Positions 22,550 to 30,656 of a DNA stretch of 30,681 nucleotides are shown here, piece after piece. The notes under the pieces are model-generated. The model was not told where the DNA came from and ran no database searches. It was given only the letters and a program-made list of their open reading frames with translations. Position 1 is the stretch's first letter. Each line of letters opens with the position of its first letter. The position numbers were made by a program, and so were the translations under genes. The stretch spans positions 1-30,681 of the forward strand of contig DXFE01000009.1 in assembly GCA_019114585.1 (NCBI GenBank). Reading direction: 5' to 3'. The DNA comes from Gemmiger_A avium (GTDB taxonomy: Bacteria > Bacillota > Clostridia > Oscillospirales > Ruminococcaceae).

Positions 22550-23043
22550 TTGAAACTCTCCCTTTTCTTGAACTTGTCTGCAAGTGCCCACAAAAGGAAT
22601 GCCAGGGCAAAGATCACTATGCAAACAGCGATGCCGCCGGGCGATTGCAAAGCCATGGCGGCGGCGCCCAGGCATGGAACGGAGAATGTAACGACGCCCA
22701 AAACCTGGCTGTACAGCACGGGGTATATATCCTCTCCGGCGTTGGCGTCGCCTTTGGTGGTCAGCTTTTCACTGTCCACATCGTTGGAAACCACACGGTG
22801 GGTTTCAGAAAGATCACTGCCTGTTCCCTTGGAGTAGGTCACGATATCACCGGCTTGCAGCGCGGCGGGATCGCAGGCCTTTACATAGACCGCACAGCCC
22901 ACAGGCAGGGCGGGGGTCATGCTGGGGGTAAGTACGCTGTAAATTTGGTATCCGAATAATTTTGGAACGGTATGAAGGAGTGCGCAGGCCAGCAAGGCCA
23001 GCATAAGCAGCGTGGCAAGCACACTGCATATTCTGCTTTTCAT
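22546..23043 (-). CDS. SipW-type (ER-like) signal peptidase I, copy 2
   Basis: Membrane protease of 165 residues that removes special signal peptides. N-terminal helix (about 5-25), catalytic Ser41 in VLTPSMTPALPVG and catalytic His82 in ETHRVVS: a Ser-His enzyme of the Sec11/SipW type rather than the Ser-Lys type of LepB. A second C-terminal helix (about 135-158) ends in a basic KFKKRESFK tail. The conserved region KLTTKGDANAGED is box D/E-like. ATG 23043 follows a 65-nt gap holding a short hairpin; the RBS is GGAGG. It is paired with the TasA-like gene it overlaps. Confidence 0.92.
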   Translation of the reverse strand: MKSRICSVLATLLMLALLACALLHTVPKLFGYQIYSVLTPSMTPALPVGCAVYVKACDPAALQAGDIVTYSKGTGSDLSETHRVVSNDVDSEKLTTKGDANAGEDIYPVLYSQVLGVVTFSVPCLGAAAMALQSPGGIAVCIVIFALAFLLWALADKFKKRESFK

Positions 23044-23080
23044 CCGACCTGCGCGCCTCCTGTTGCTTTCTACCGTCTAA

Positions 23081-23096
23081 AGGACCAGCAGGTCCT
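23081..23096 (-). other. Short intercistronic hairpin
   Basis: AGGACC, loop AGCA, GGTCCT, lying between the stop at 23109 and the signal peptidase start at 23043. A TTTAG on the minus strand makes it at best a weak attenuator or processing site. Confidence 0.35.
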
Positions 23097-23108
23097 CAAA
23101 GAGGGATC

Positions 23109-23987
23109 TTACTTGTTGTTGAAGGGAGCGTCATCCTTGTAGCTCTCGAAGACGCCGTCCGCATCACCATTGCAGGTATCGACCACAGTATGAGCGAACC
23201 ACTCCCAACCGGTAACAGACTCGCGGTTGTACTTGGTGGGCAGATTGTCAGCCTGCATAGCAAAAGCTTCCATGTTCAGTTCAAAAGACAGACCAGCCAG
23301 CTCATTGCCATACTCAGAACCATCTTTACCCACATAAATGGCATCGAAGGCATCCAGATTTATTCCCGGGGGAACCTGATTCAGAGGAGCTTTGATAGAT
23401 TCCTTTTCGCCGTCGCCATCGGTGTCCACCAAGCTCTGCATGCTACCAGTAGCAACCAGCAGGAAAGAGCCATCATTCAGGCGGAAAGCCTTCCAGACCG
23501 GAGTAGTAGTAGTGGGCTCACTAAAATCATTGTTGCTCACCTTAGCGGGGATAGACTCACAGTTGGTAGAAATACGGGTCACCGAATTCTCCACCAGCTC
23601 CATAGACAGAGCGTAGTCCTCTTCGCTCAGCTCAGCACCATCCACACCAGTGACCCACAGGCGCATCGCTACATAACTGTTTACAGAGGAAGGAGAGGTG
23701 CTGACCGTAGGATTCTTATAGAGCTTATCGCCCGGAATGATGTTGGTAAAGTTAATACCCGTGTAAGTACGGCCATCTACGCCTGCAATTTTGGTAGGAT
23801 CCAGCACTTCAGGGTTGCCGTCCTCACCATAGGAAGACTCCCACAGAACGATGTCGACCTCACCACTGGTGAAAGTGTTGGTAACAGTCTGGGTCTGATC
23901 CGTGAAATAGGCCAGAGTACCGCCAACGGCGATAATTGCGACCAGGCACAGGCTCAGAGCTGCTACCAGGAGATTACGCTTCTTCAT
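23109..23987 (-). CDS. SipW-dependent exported protein, TasA/camelysin family (292 aa)
   Basis: Probable fibre subunit. The signal KKRNLLVAALSLCLVAIIAV with GGTLAYFTDQ after it is the exact SipW-type motif. NTFTSGEVDIVLWESS follows, the conserved first strand of TasA-like proteins. The middle region (about 75-285: GINFTNIIPGDKLYKNPTVS, SVNSYVAMRLWVTG) holds the typical proline-glycine-aspartate loop and paired strands. The protein is larger than common camelysins, with an insert around 150-235 containing DTDGDGEKES, a possible Ca-binding loop. Signal and N-terminus are close to those of the gene at 24117, indicating duplication. GC content is lower than in the housekeeping genes of the window. 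Confidence 0.87.
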   Translation of the reverse strand: MKKRNLLVAALSLCLVAIIAVGGTLAYFTDQTQTVTNTFTSGEVDIVLWESSYGEDGNPEVLDPTKIAGVDGRTYTGINFTNIIPGDKLYKNPTVSTSPSSVNSYVAMRLWVTGVDGAELSEEDYALSMELVENSVTRISTNCESIPAKVSNNDFSEPTTTTPVWKAFRLNDGSFLLVATGSMQSLVDTDGDGEKESIKAPLNQVPPGINLDAFDAIYVGKDGSEYGNELAGLSFELNMEAFAMQADNLPTKYNRESVTGWEWFAHTVVDTCNGDADGVFESYKDDAPFNNK

Positions 23988-24056
23988 GATGCTATACCTC
24001 GTTTTTATTTGCTAAATGCCTGCACACCCGCAGGCGCGTTCCTGGGATAAAGGATC

Positions 24057-24089
24057 TTCTGCCGGTCCGGTCTTTTCGGACCAGCAGAA
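24057..24089 (-). other. Intercistronic hairpin
   Basis: TTCTGC-C-GGTCCG (24057-24069) with CGGACC-A-GCAGAA (24077-24089) and a 7-nt loop, between two TasA-like genes. A second small stem GCCTGC/GCAGGC lies at 24018-24035. There is no T tract, so mRNA processing or partial attenuation is more likely than full termination. Confidence 0.45.
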
Positions 24090-24116
24090 CTCCAAGTAGT
24101 TACACGGACTAATTAC

Positions 24117-24686
24117 TTAAGCCCACTGAGACTGAGCAAAAGCGTCCAAAGCAGTGGAAAGGCCTTCTTTCTGAACAGCAAATACATCAATCTCAATATT
24201 CTTCAGCTGCGCAGTAGTCTCGCCGCTCAGAGAAGTATTCGGAGCCTGGACAGTTTCGAAAACGCCAAAAGTGGAGCCGTCCTCAGAGGTTGCAGATACT
24301 TCACGATAGTAGACACCAGTCTGGCCGTCCAATTTGCTCCAACCGTTAGCCGTAATCTGGCTCTCGTTCAGGGTCATATCCAAAGTGCCTTCAGCACCAG
24401 TCTGAGAAACCTTGACAAACAGCCAGGTATCAAAGCTGGTGGTCACCTTGACGTCAACATCCTTATCCAGAGTCTGACCAGCCACCACATTCCCATAGCT
24501 GTGACCATTCTGTTCAACTTCGCCATCAATCGTTTCGAACAGATCAACCACGATGTTGTTAGCAAAGGTAAAGGTGTTGGTCAGCTTATCGTCCGTGTCG
24601 GACAGGTAAGCCAGGGTGCCGCCAACGGCGATCACGGCGACCAGGCACAGGGACAGGGCCATCATAAGTACGTTTTTCTTTTTCAT
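24117..24686 (-). CDS. SipW-dependent exported protein, TasA/camelysin family (189 aa)
   Basis: Probable major fibre subunit by size and position. The signal (KKKNVLMMALSLCLVAVIAV, then GGTLAYLSD) is followed by NTFTFANNIVVDLFET, the TasA-like first strand. VVAGQTLDKDVDVKVTTSFDTWLFVKVSQTG matches the conserved loop and strand pair of the family. ATG 24686 is chosen because AGAGGAGA lies 9 nt upstream; an in-frame ATG at 24740 has no ribosome site and would bury the signal. A 179-nt gap before it contains CTTCCGGT/ACCGGAAG and may hold an internal promoter, but no clear -10/-35 pair is visible. Confidence 0.87.
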   Translation of the reverse strand: MKKKNVLMMALSLCLVAVIAVGGTLAYLSDTDDKLTNTFTFANNIVVDLFETIDGEVEQNGHSYGNVVAGQTLDKDVDVKVTTSFDTWLFVKVSQTGAEGTLDMTLNESQITANGWSKLDGQTGVYYREVSATSEDGSTFGVFETVQAPNTSLSGETTAQLKNIEIDVFAVQKEGLSTALDAFAQSQWA

Positions 24687-24865
24687 GATGAAATCTCCTC
24701 TTCTTGTTTTTTTAGACGCACCTTGCGCCAAAGGATACATTCAGGTTAGCGGCCGCGCCGCCGGGGGAATTCCTTCCGGTCTCCTGTAATTCAGTTTACC
24801 GGAAGGAGGATAAAAAAGCGGTTAAAGCATCGTATGAATTTGATATTTTCTCCGCTCTTTTGCGA

Positions 24866-25405
24866 TTATTCTTCCTTTTCGGAAGATTCGGCGGCCTGCA
24901 GGGCTTTCTTCTTGTCTTCCTCACCCGCGTCGATAATGGCCGGGATGAAGTTGAGCAGAATCACCACCACGAGCACACCGCACACCACCATGATACCAGT
25001 GGGTGTTTTAATGTTCATGGCGATATAGCCGAGATACGGCAGATGGAACTTGGTTTCGCCAAAGACCTGGCTGAACGCCACTGGACCATCCTCCACCTCG
25101 TTGGCGTCACCCTTGGTGATCAGAGTACTCGTCTCCGGGTCAACGCTGACCACCCGGTGGGTAACCATTGTTTCGCCGTCCGAAAGAGTGTAGGTGCAGA
25201 TATCGCCAGGCTCCAGTTCGGTGGGATCATCCACGGGTTTCACATAGACGATGCTTCCCACCGGGATGGTGGGCTCCATACTGCCGGACAGTACCGCCAT
25301 CTCCTTGAAACCCATAAGCATGGGCACCAGGATCACAGCCGCCACCGCCGCCAGCAGGAGCATCACCACCGTGGATAAAACATTACAAATCTTCTTTACG
25401 ATCAT
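24866..25405 (-). CDS. SipW-type (ER-like) signal peptidase I, copy 1
   Basis: Membrane protease of 179 residues for SipW-type signals. N-terminal helix (about 10-32), Ser42 in VLSGSMEPTIPVGS and His83 in MVTHRVVSV form the Ser-His pair. STLITKGDANEVED is the conserved third block. A C-terminal helix (about 133-155) leads to a charged tail EEDKKKALQAAESSEKEE. Start ATG 25405 with AGGTAGG upstream, 15 nt after the first TasA-like gene. It differs enough from copy 2 to suggest separate substrates. Confidence 0.92.
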   Translation of the reverse strand: MIVKKICNVLSTVVMLLLAAVAAVILVPMLMGFKEMAVLSGSMEPTIPVGSIVYVKPVDDPTELEPGDICTYTLSDGETMVTHRVVSVDPETSTLITKGDANEVEDGPVAFSQVFGETKFHLPYLGYIAMNIKTPTGIMVVCGVLVVVILLNFIPAIIDAGEEDKKKALQAAESSEKEE

Positions 25406-25420
25406 GCAGGGGACCTACCT

Positions 25421-25936
25421 TTAGCCTTTGGCGTCAAATGCATCTTGGGCAGCTTCCAGGCTCCAAATCACGTCGTCGCCGGCCGGCGCCAGAACGCTCT
25501 CCTGGTAGACGTCCACCGAGAACTCGGCTTCCTTGGGCACATCTTCATCCACGTCCACGCCGGTAAACAGGTTCGTCGCGGTAGTCTCGCCCGGCTTCAA
25601 AATTTGGTTGTAATAGTAGAAGCCGTCTCCACCATATTCCCAACCAGTACCGTATTGGGTGATGGTGATCTTATCCTGCATCACATCCGCGTCGCCGCCG
25701 GAGATGACCACCCGGGCCCGCACATAGACCGGGGACTTGCCGGTGTTCACCACTTTGGCGGTTTTATTCGCCGCCGTGCCGGTTTGGGGTTCCTCGATCT
25801 CGGTCTTCACTTCCGCCAGGGCAAAGGTGTTGAGCAGCGGGCTGTCGCTGGCCATCAGGTAGGCCAGCGTGCCGCCCACAGCTACCACGGCCACCAGCAG
25901 AACGGAAAGCAGAATTCGGATACTCAGTTTCTTCAT
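25421..25936 (-). CDS. SipW-dependent exported protein, TasA/camelysin family (171 aa)
   Basis: Signal (KKLSIRILLSVLLVAVVAVG, then GTLAYLMASD) and NTFALAEVKTEIEEP, the conserved strand after the SipW-type site. VVNTGKSPVYVRARVVISGGD with ILKPGETTATNLFTG matches the camelysin-like strands and loop. It sits 22 nt downstream of the giant adhesin and 15 nt upstream of signal peptidase copy 1, so it is the natural partner of both. RBS AAAGGGGCGAG precedes ATG 25936. As the smallest of the four it might be an initiator, minor subunit or adaptor for the adhesin. Confidence 0.87.
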   Translation of the reverse strand: MKKLSIRILLSVLLVAVVAVGGTLAYLMASDSPLLNTFALAEVKTEIEEPQTGTAANKTAKVVNTGKSPVYVRARVVISGGDADVMQDKITITQYGTGWEYGGDGFYYYNQILKPGETTATNLFTGVDVDEDVPKEAEFSVDVYQESVLAPAGDDVIWSLEAAQDAFDAKG

Positions 25937-25958
25937 TGTTCTCGCCCCTTTCTACTGG

Positions 25959-28900
25959 TTATTCCTGGGTAAATATCCATCCCTCGCCCGGGACGTATGT
26001 GAAGTTGTTGCGGACCAGGCCCTGATCGCCCGGGGTGTTGCCGCCGGTGGACTTGTTGGTGAAGCTTGCCGAGCCGGGCTGCTCGTAGGAAACAACCGCT
26101 TCTACGACCTTCGGCCCGTTCACCAGTTCATAACCCAGGCTGGTCATCTCCTCCACAGTGTAATTGCCGGCAGGAATGCCCTCAAGGGTGATATCCTTGG
26201 TACCCGCACTGTTAAAGGTCAGATAGCGGTACCAGACCATGCCCGTGTCTTGGTTGGTGATCTTGAACTGGAAGGTAGCATCCTTGCCCATGGACTTGTT
26301 CATATCCTGGAGCGTCTTAGTGATGACCAGGTCACCGTTGGCCTCCACATAGGCATTGGTCACATTGACCGTCTTGGCCGCGGTATTCGTCACGCTAAGG
26401 GTACCCAGCGTAATCGCGGAGTCATCGGTCGGTACATTCGGGTTCGCAATGATATCACCGCTCACCGTGACGCTGTCCATCAGCTTGCCAGTCGCCTCGC
26501 TGACCGCATAGCCGCTCTCAGTGAAAGTATAGCTGCCAAGCGGCAGGTTCAAGGTCCAAGTATGTTCCGTGCCGGTCGGCTGTCTCAAGGTCGTGGTCTT
26601 ATTGTCGCTATTCTTAACCGTGATCCGGAATTCGCTGGCAGGCACCTGGTCATCGGTCAGATTCTCAAAGGTCTTGGTCACGGTGACCGGAGCGGTCTGC
26701 AGCTGCACGACAGGATCGTCGTACTCCACAACACGACGGCCTTCCTCGGGATTGGTATAGGTCAGGGTCGCCTCGCTGTTGGAGTAGAAGCCCTCCTGAC
26801 CGGAATGGGTGCCGGTGTTGAGATCGGCCGTGCCGGCGCCATCCGCGCCGGTGTAGGAATAATCTGCGTCGATGTACGCCTGCTCCGCCGCTTCGTTCGG
26901 CTGGATGTCGATATGGACTTCATAGTTCCAGCGGTTCTCCAGCAGATACTCGGTGGGGAAATCCAGCGTGAGCGTTTTGCTGGCAGGGTCGTAGGTAGCC
27001 GTAAGGGTGGCCTGGGCGTTCATATCGGTCGCGGGGAGGGTCAGGGTCGCGGTGTTCCCGTTCACGGTGGCCGTACTGCCCACCCGGGCGCCATCCTCGT
27101 CGGTGACCACGATGTCAAAGCCGGAAGGCTTGTTGCCATCCATCACCACGTCCACCTTGTCGGACAGGGTGTCTTCAATGGTCACATCGCTGTAAGCCTT
27201 GTAGGTCAGGTCCGAAGCGATCTCGGCAAAGGCGTTGTTCAGGTCCGTGGTGTTCTGCGCGGAGAAAACGCCCTTCTGGGAAGCCTGCGCATTTTCCTTC
27301 AGACTTACCAGGTTGTCATAACCATCCTCGCCCTCCTTGAAGTCGGGGCCAATGCCCACCGCATAGAACGCGGAGCTGCTCATGGTCTTGATCTCGTTCA
27401 CAGCGGCAGTAATGTTATACCCATTAGTATCGTTCTGTCCATTGCCGTAGCCGTAGTAGGGATCGCTCCATTGATTACCGGTCATATTCGTTACATTAAT
27501 TCCGCGATAGGTGGGGATACCATCAGAAAGGAAAATCACAACAGTTTGAGCACCTTCGCGGCTTGTTTTAAGCAATTCCTTACCGTCATAAATGCCCTGC
27601 TGATAATTCGTGCCGCCATTAGGACTCAGTGCATTCACCCAACTAATGATGCTCGCAGAATCAGTCCAATTCTTTGTTTCTCTCCATTGCGACCTGGAAA
27701 AAGCGACCCCACTATACCGCGCAACAATGTCACCATTTTTTGTGATGGTGTCGACCAAACTATTGATTGCGCTGCGAACCGCTGCAATGCGCGCATTGCT
27801 GTCCCTATTGCTGATTGCATCGTTCATGCTGGCAGACTCGTCAACGATAAACAGCACATCCACCGGTACCTTGCCGGTGCCCTCGGTGGTGACTTCGCCG
27901 CTGACCGACAGGCTCAGGTCATAGGTCCCGTCGTTGTTGCTGATCGCCTCCTTGGAGTGCCCGGGCTGGACCTCCGTGTCCGGCGGTGTGACAGGGGTGG
28001 CTTCATATTTGTTGGTGAAGGTAACGGTCACATTGTCTTTTTTCTCCAACTTCACCGTAGCAACCAGCCTATCCGTCTCAGCAGCGCCCGTCACGCTGGT
28101 GCCCTCATAGGTATACTGCAGATCGCCATACGCACTGGAGGGATCGTTTTCGGTGATGGTGTAAGTACCAGGCTCCAAATCACGGAATGCCTGGCTCCAG
28201 GAACCGCTGCCGCCGAGGGTGATGTTCTGCTCTACGTCGGTCCCCTCGTTTCTGATCGTGAAGGAGAACTGCTCGGTGTTCACGTCGCCGCTCGCGACGC
28301 CGCTCACCTTTTTGACGATCTGCAGGTTGGCCTTATCCTCTGCCGGCGGGGGCAGCTCGGTGCTGAACCAGACCTCGTCGATCAGGTTGCCGACCGTCGC
28401 ATTATCCGTGGCCGTATCGCCTGCGGCGAAGAAGAACCGGGTGGCGTACTGACCGGCCGGGACCGTGTAGTCATCGGAATACTGATCCCACTGGCCGCTG
28501 CTGGAATAGGAAGACCCAGTCTTATTAATTACACTGTTTGTGCTGATCTCGCGGATGGTAACAGTAACATTCTTGCCCTTGTGATCGCCGCTCCGCAAGG
28601 TATAGGTGGCGAACTCCGCCTCGGTCTTTCCACCGCTCAGCACAGTGGCGACCATGCTGTCGATGACACTTTGCTGGGTGGCGTCATACCCAGACACAGG
28701 CACACCCGCCAACAGCATTTCGGCGTCGCTGGTGGACATGATCACCACATACATCGTATCCGTGGCATTAAGAATATAGTTATCTTCGTCATAATTCTGG
28801 CTTTTGGCGTTACGGGCGCGGTGGGCCAACTGCCAGTGCAGCGTGGTGCCAGGCACGGTGAGCACATCCTGGTAGAGGGTGCTGGCCTCATTGGCATTCA

Positions 28901-30656
28901 ACTCGGCAAACTTATCGCCCGCATCCGAACTGGGCTTGTCGTTCTGCGTGCCATACACATACATATGGTGCGAATACTGGCCAATCTCGATGCGGCCGTC
29001 ACTGGCCGTAGTCTGCCAAACCATCGGATCATCGGTCTCAAAGCTGCCGTTCTGCAGCGCCACATAGTAAGGCACCTGATAGACCGCCGAGGTATAGGTC
29101 TGGCCGTTTACGGTCGCATCGACCTTGTAGTACAGGCGATAATTCCGATTGTCCAGGTTTGCGGCCTCGTAGTCCAGCGCGGCGTTCAGTTTGGCGCCGT
29201 CCACGTTGACCTGGTCGCCTGTGACCCTCTGCTGTTCAACCTTGACCCAATCATTTCCGCCCGTGGTGCTTCTGTACCAGGTGTAGGTAACGTCTTCGCC
29301 CTCAAGGCCGGTCGCAGTCAGGTTGCCATTTTCTTTGATAGTATCGACAACTCCAATAGGCGAACTTTCATAGATTAGATATACATTACGATCAGAAGAT
29401 CCTTCTTCGCCCCAATCGTCAAACTCTTCATCCGATGTGTACTGCCACTGATATTTATGATTCCAGAAATAATCTCCACTTCTAGTGAATTTGACTTTCG
29501 TAATCACAGTCCCATTTTGCGAATCCGCTCGGGCTTCCCGGAAAGTATAGCCTGGGATGCTATCCTCATAGTCTTCCAGACTTACGCTATCTCCGTAATT
29601 CAGTGTTTTTATATTATCAGATTGAGGTCCTGTGAACTCATCATTTTTCGTTACGTCCCAATAATGGAAAATCAGCTTCCCGGAGTCGCCCCATCCTTCC
29701 CAAGTGATGGTAAAGGTGGAGAATCCATCCACATCAAAGGCGGCGGTCACGTCGCTACTGGTGGCGGCCACGCCGGTGACATCAGCGGCGGGCAGCTCGT
29801 TTGCGGGCAGGGTCAGGCTGGTGGCGGCGGCCACCTGCTCCACGGTCACATTGCCGTCGGCCTGCTCAACATGGTGCTGCACGGCCAGGGTGGTGGGGTC
29901 GGCGTCCTCGGGCAGGACGGCGGGGGCCACCATGACCACGCGCACTTCACCCGTGGGCTCCACTTCGTTGCCCTCGGCGTTCACAAAGTGGATGTCCAGG
30001 GCCATGTAACCGTCGTATTCCACACCGGCAGCGTCCAGTTCAGCCTGTGCGGCAGCCTGGGCCTCGCCGGTGAGCAGTTCGGCCACCAGGACAGCATCCT
30101 CGGGAAGCACACCTTCGTCATACTCCACCGTCACGGTAGCGACCGTATTGCCGGTGGCATCCTTGACCTCCGCGGTACGGTTGCTGCCCAGAGGGGCCTG
30201 CGGGGTATCTTCGTCCTCGATCTCCTCCGTGGCCTCGGGGGTGGCGATGGGCTCGGCGCTGGTTTCCGGAGTAGCGCTGGGCTCCGCGGTGGGCTCGGCG
30301 CTGGTTTCCGGGGTGGCGCTGGGCTCCGCCGTGGGCTCGACGCTCTGCTCCGGGGTGGCGCTGGGCTCGGCGGTGGGTTCCGCGGTCGGCTCGGCAGTGG
30401 GCTCAGCCGTGGGCTCTGCGGTGGGTTCCGCAGTGGGCTCCGCGGTGGGCTCGGCCGCAGGCGCAGGAGTAGCCTCCTGGACGGGGGCCGGCTCCGTGGT
30501 TTGTTCTGTGGTTTCCGTCTGGGTCTGCTCGGTGGCAGCAGGAGCCTCCGCCGGCACACCACTGTCGGTGGCCAGGATCGGCGTGCTCATCACACCGGCC
30601 AGCAGAACGACGGCCAGCAGAACACTGGTGAATCGGCTGAACAGGTTGTGTTTCAT
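25959..30656 (-). CDS. Giant secreted adhesin with VWA domain and Cna-B-like domains
   Basis: 1565 residues. A Sec signal peptide (1-29, ending TPILA) is followed by an acidic low-complexity TAEP repeat stalk (about 69-143) and a beta region near 160-330. A WxxW-type domain (about 330-430) and a lectin-like jelly roll (about 535-770, opening QNGSFETDDP) come next. A Cna-B/SpaA-like domain lies at about 775-890 (ANLQIVKKVSG ... TITENDP). The VWA domain (about 930-1130) has an intact MIDAS: DESAS near 937, GGTNY, and LSDG near 1044. Two further Cna-B-like domains start near 1325 and 1447. Asp/Glu-Lys isopeptide bonds are likely. No LPxTG, helix or basic tail ends the protein; the C-terminus is NNFTYVPGEGWIFTQE. 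RBS AGGGAGG. It is the first visible gene of the fibre operon; its promoter lies beyond the window. Confidence 0.88.
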   Translation of the reverse strand: MKHNLFSRFTSVLLAVVLLAGVMSTPILATDSGVPAEAPAATEQTQTETTEQTTEPAPVQEATPAPAAEPTAEPTAEPTAEPTAEPTAEPTAEPTAEPSATPEQSVEPTAEPSATPETSAEPTAEPSATPETSAEPIATPEATEEIEDEDTPQAPLGSNRTAEVKDATGNTVATVTVEYDEGVLPEDAVLVAELLTGEAQAAAQAELDAAGVEYDGYMALDIHFVNAEGNEVEPTGEVRVVMVAPAVLPEDADPTTLAVQHHVEQADGNVTVEQVAAATSLTLPANELPAADVTGVAATSSDVTAAFDVDGFSTFTITWEGWGDSGKLIFHYWDVTKNDEFTGPQSDNIKTLNYGDSVSLEDYEDSIPGYTFREARADSQNGTVITKVKFTRSGDYFWNHKYQWQYTSDEEFDDWGEEGSSDRNVYLIYESSPIGVVDTIKENGNLTATGLEGEDVTYTWYRSTTGGNDWVKVEQQRVTGDQVNVDGAKLNAALDYEAANLDNRNYRLYYKVDATVNGQTYTSAVYQVPYYVALQNGSFETDDPMVWQTTASDGRIEIGQYSHHMYVYGTQNDKPSSDAGDKFAELNANEASTLYQDVLTVPGTTLHWQLAHRARNAKSQNYDEDNYILNATDTMYVVIMSTSDAEMLLAGVPVSGYDATQQSVIDSMVATVLSGGKTEAEFATYTLRSGDHKGKNVTVTIREISTNSVINKTGSSYSSSGQWDQYSDDYTVPAGQYATRFFFAAGDTATDNATVGNLIDEVWFSTELPPPAEDKANLQIVKKVSGVASGDVNTEQFSFTIRNEGTDVEQNITLGGSGSWSQAFRDLEPGTYTITENDPSSAYGDLQYTYEGTSVTGAAETDRLVATVKLEKKDNVTVTFTNKYEATPVTPPDTEVQPGHSKEAISNNDGTYDLSLSVSGEVTTEGTGKVPVDVLFIVDESASMNDAISNRDSNARIAAVRSAINSLVDTITKNGDIVARYSGVAFSRSQWRETKNWTDSASIISWVNALSPNGGTNYQQGIYDGKELLKTSREGAQTVVIFLSDGIPTYRGINVTNMTGNQWSDPYYGYGNGQNDTNGYNITAAVNEIKTMSSSAFYAVGIGPDFKEGEDGYDNLVSLKENAQASQKGVFSAQNTTDLNNAFAEIASDLTYKAYSDVTIEDTLSDKVDVVMDGNKPSGFDIVVTDEDGARVGSTATVNGNTATLTLPATDMNAQATLTATYDPASKTLTLDFPTEYLLENRWNYEVHIDIQPNEAAEQAYIDADYSYTGADGAGTADLNTGTHSGQEGFYSNSEATLTYTNPEEGRRVVEYDDPVVQLQTAPVTVTKTFENLTDDQVPASEFRITVKNSDNKTTTLRQPTGTEHTWTLNLPLGSYTFTESGYAVSEATGKLMDSVTVSGDIIANPNVPTDDSAITLGTLSVTNTAAKTVNVTNAYVEANGDLVITKTLQDMNKSMGKDATFQFKITNQDTGMVWYRYLTFNSAGTKDITLEGIPAGNYTVEEMTSLGYELVNGPKVVEAVVSYEQPGSASFTNKSTGGNTPGDQGLVRNNFTYVPGEGWIFTQE
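30228..30452 (-). repeat. 12-bp coding repeats (TAEP stalk) in the giant adhesin
   Basis: About eight tandem copies encoding TAEP, then longer units of the type SATPETSAEPTAEP. Such repeats vary in number between strains by slippage and act as a flexible, wall-spanning spacer. Confidence 0.88.

Noticed and set aside
25770..25800. EEPQTGT in the TasA-like protein at 25421 as a sorting signal
   Set aside because: It lies near the N-terminus directly after the first strand, with no following hydrophobic helix and basic tail. It is the usual strand-loop region of the family.
25869..29378. Open frame of over 1100 codons on the plus strand opposite the adhesin
   Set aside because: No ribosome site or domain. 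The minus strand has signal peptide, MIDAS and Cna-B motifs in one frame.
30228..30452. Short regular repeats resembling a CRISPR array
   Set aside because: 12-bp units without spacers, in frame and encoding TAEP in a signal-peptide protein.
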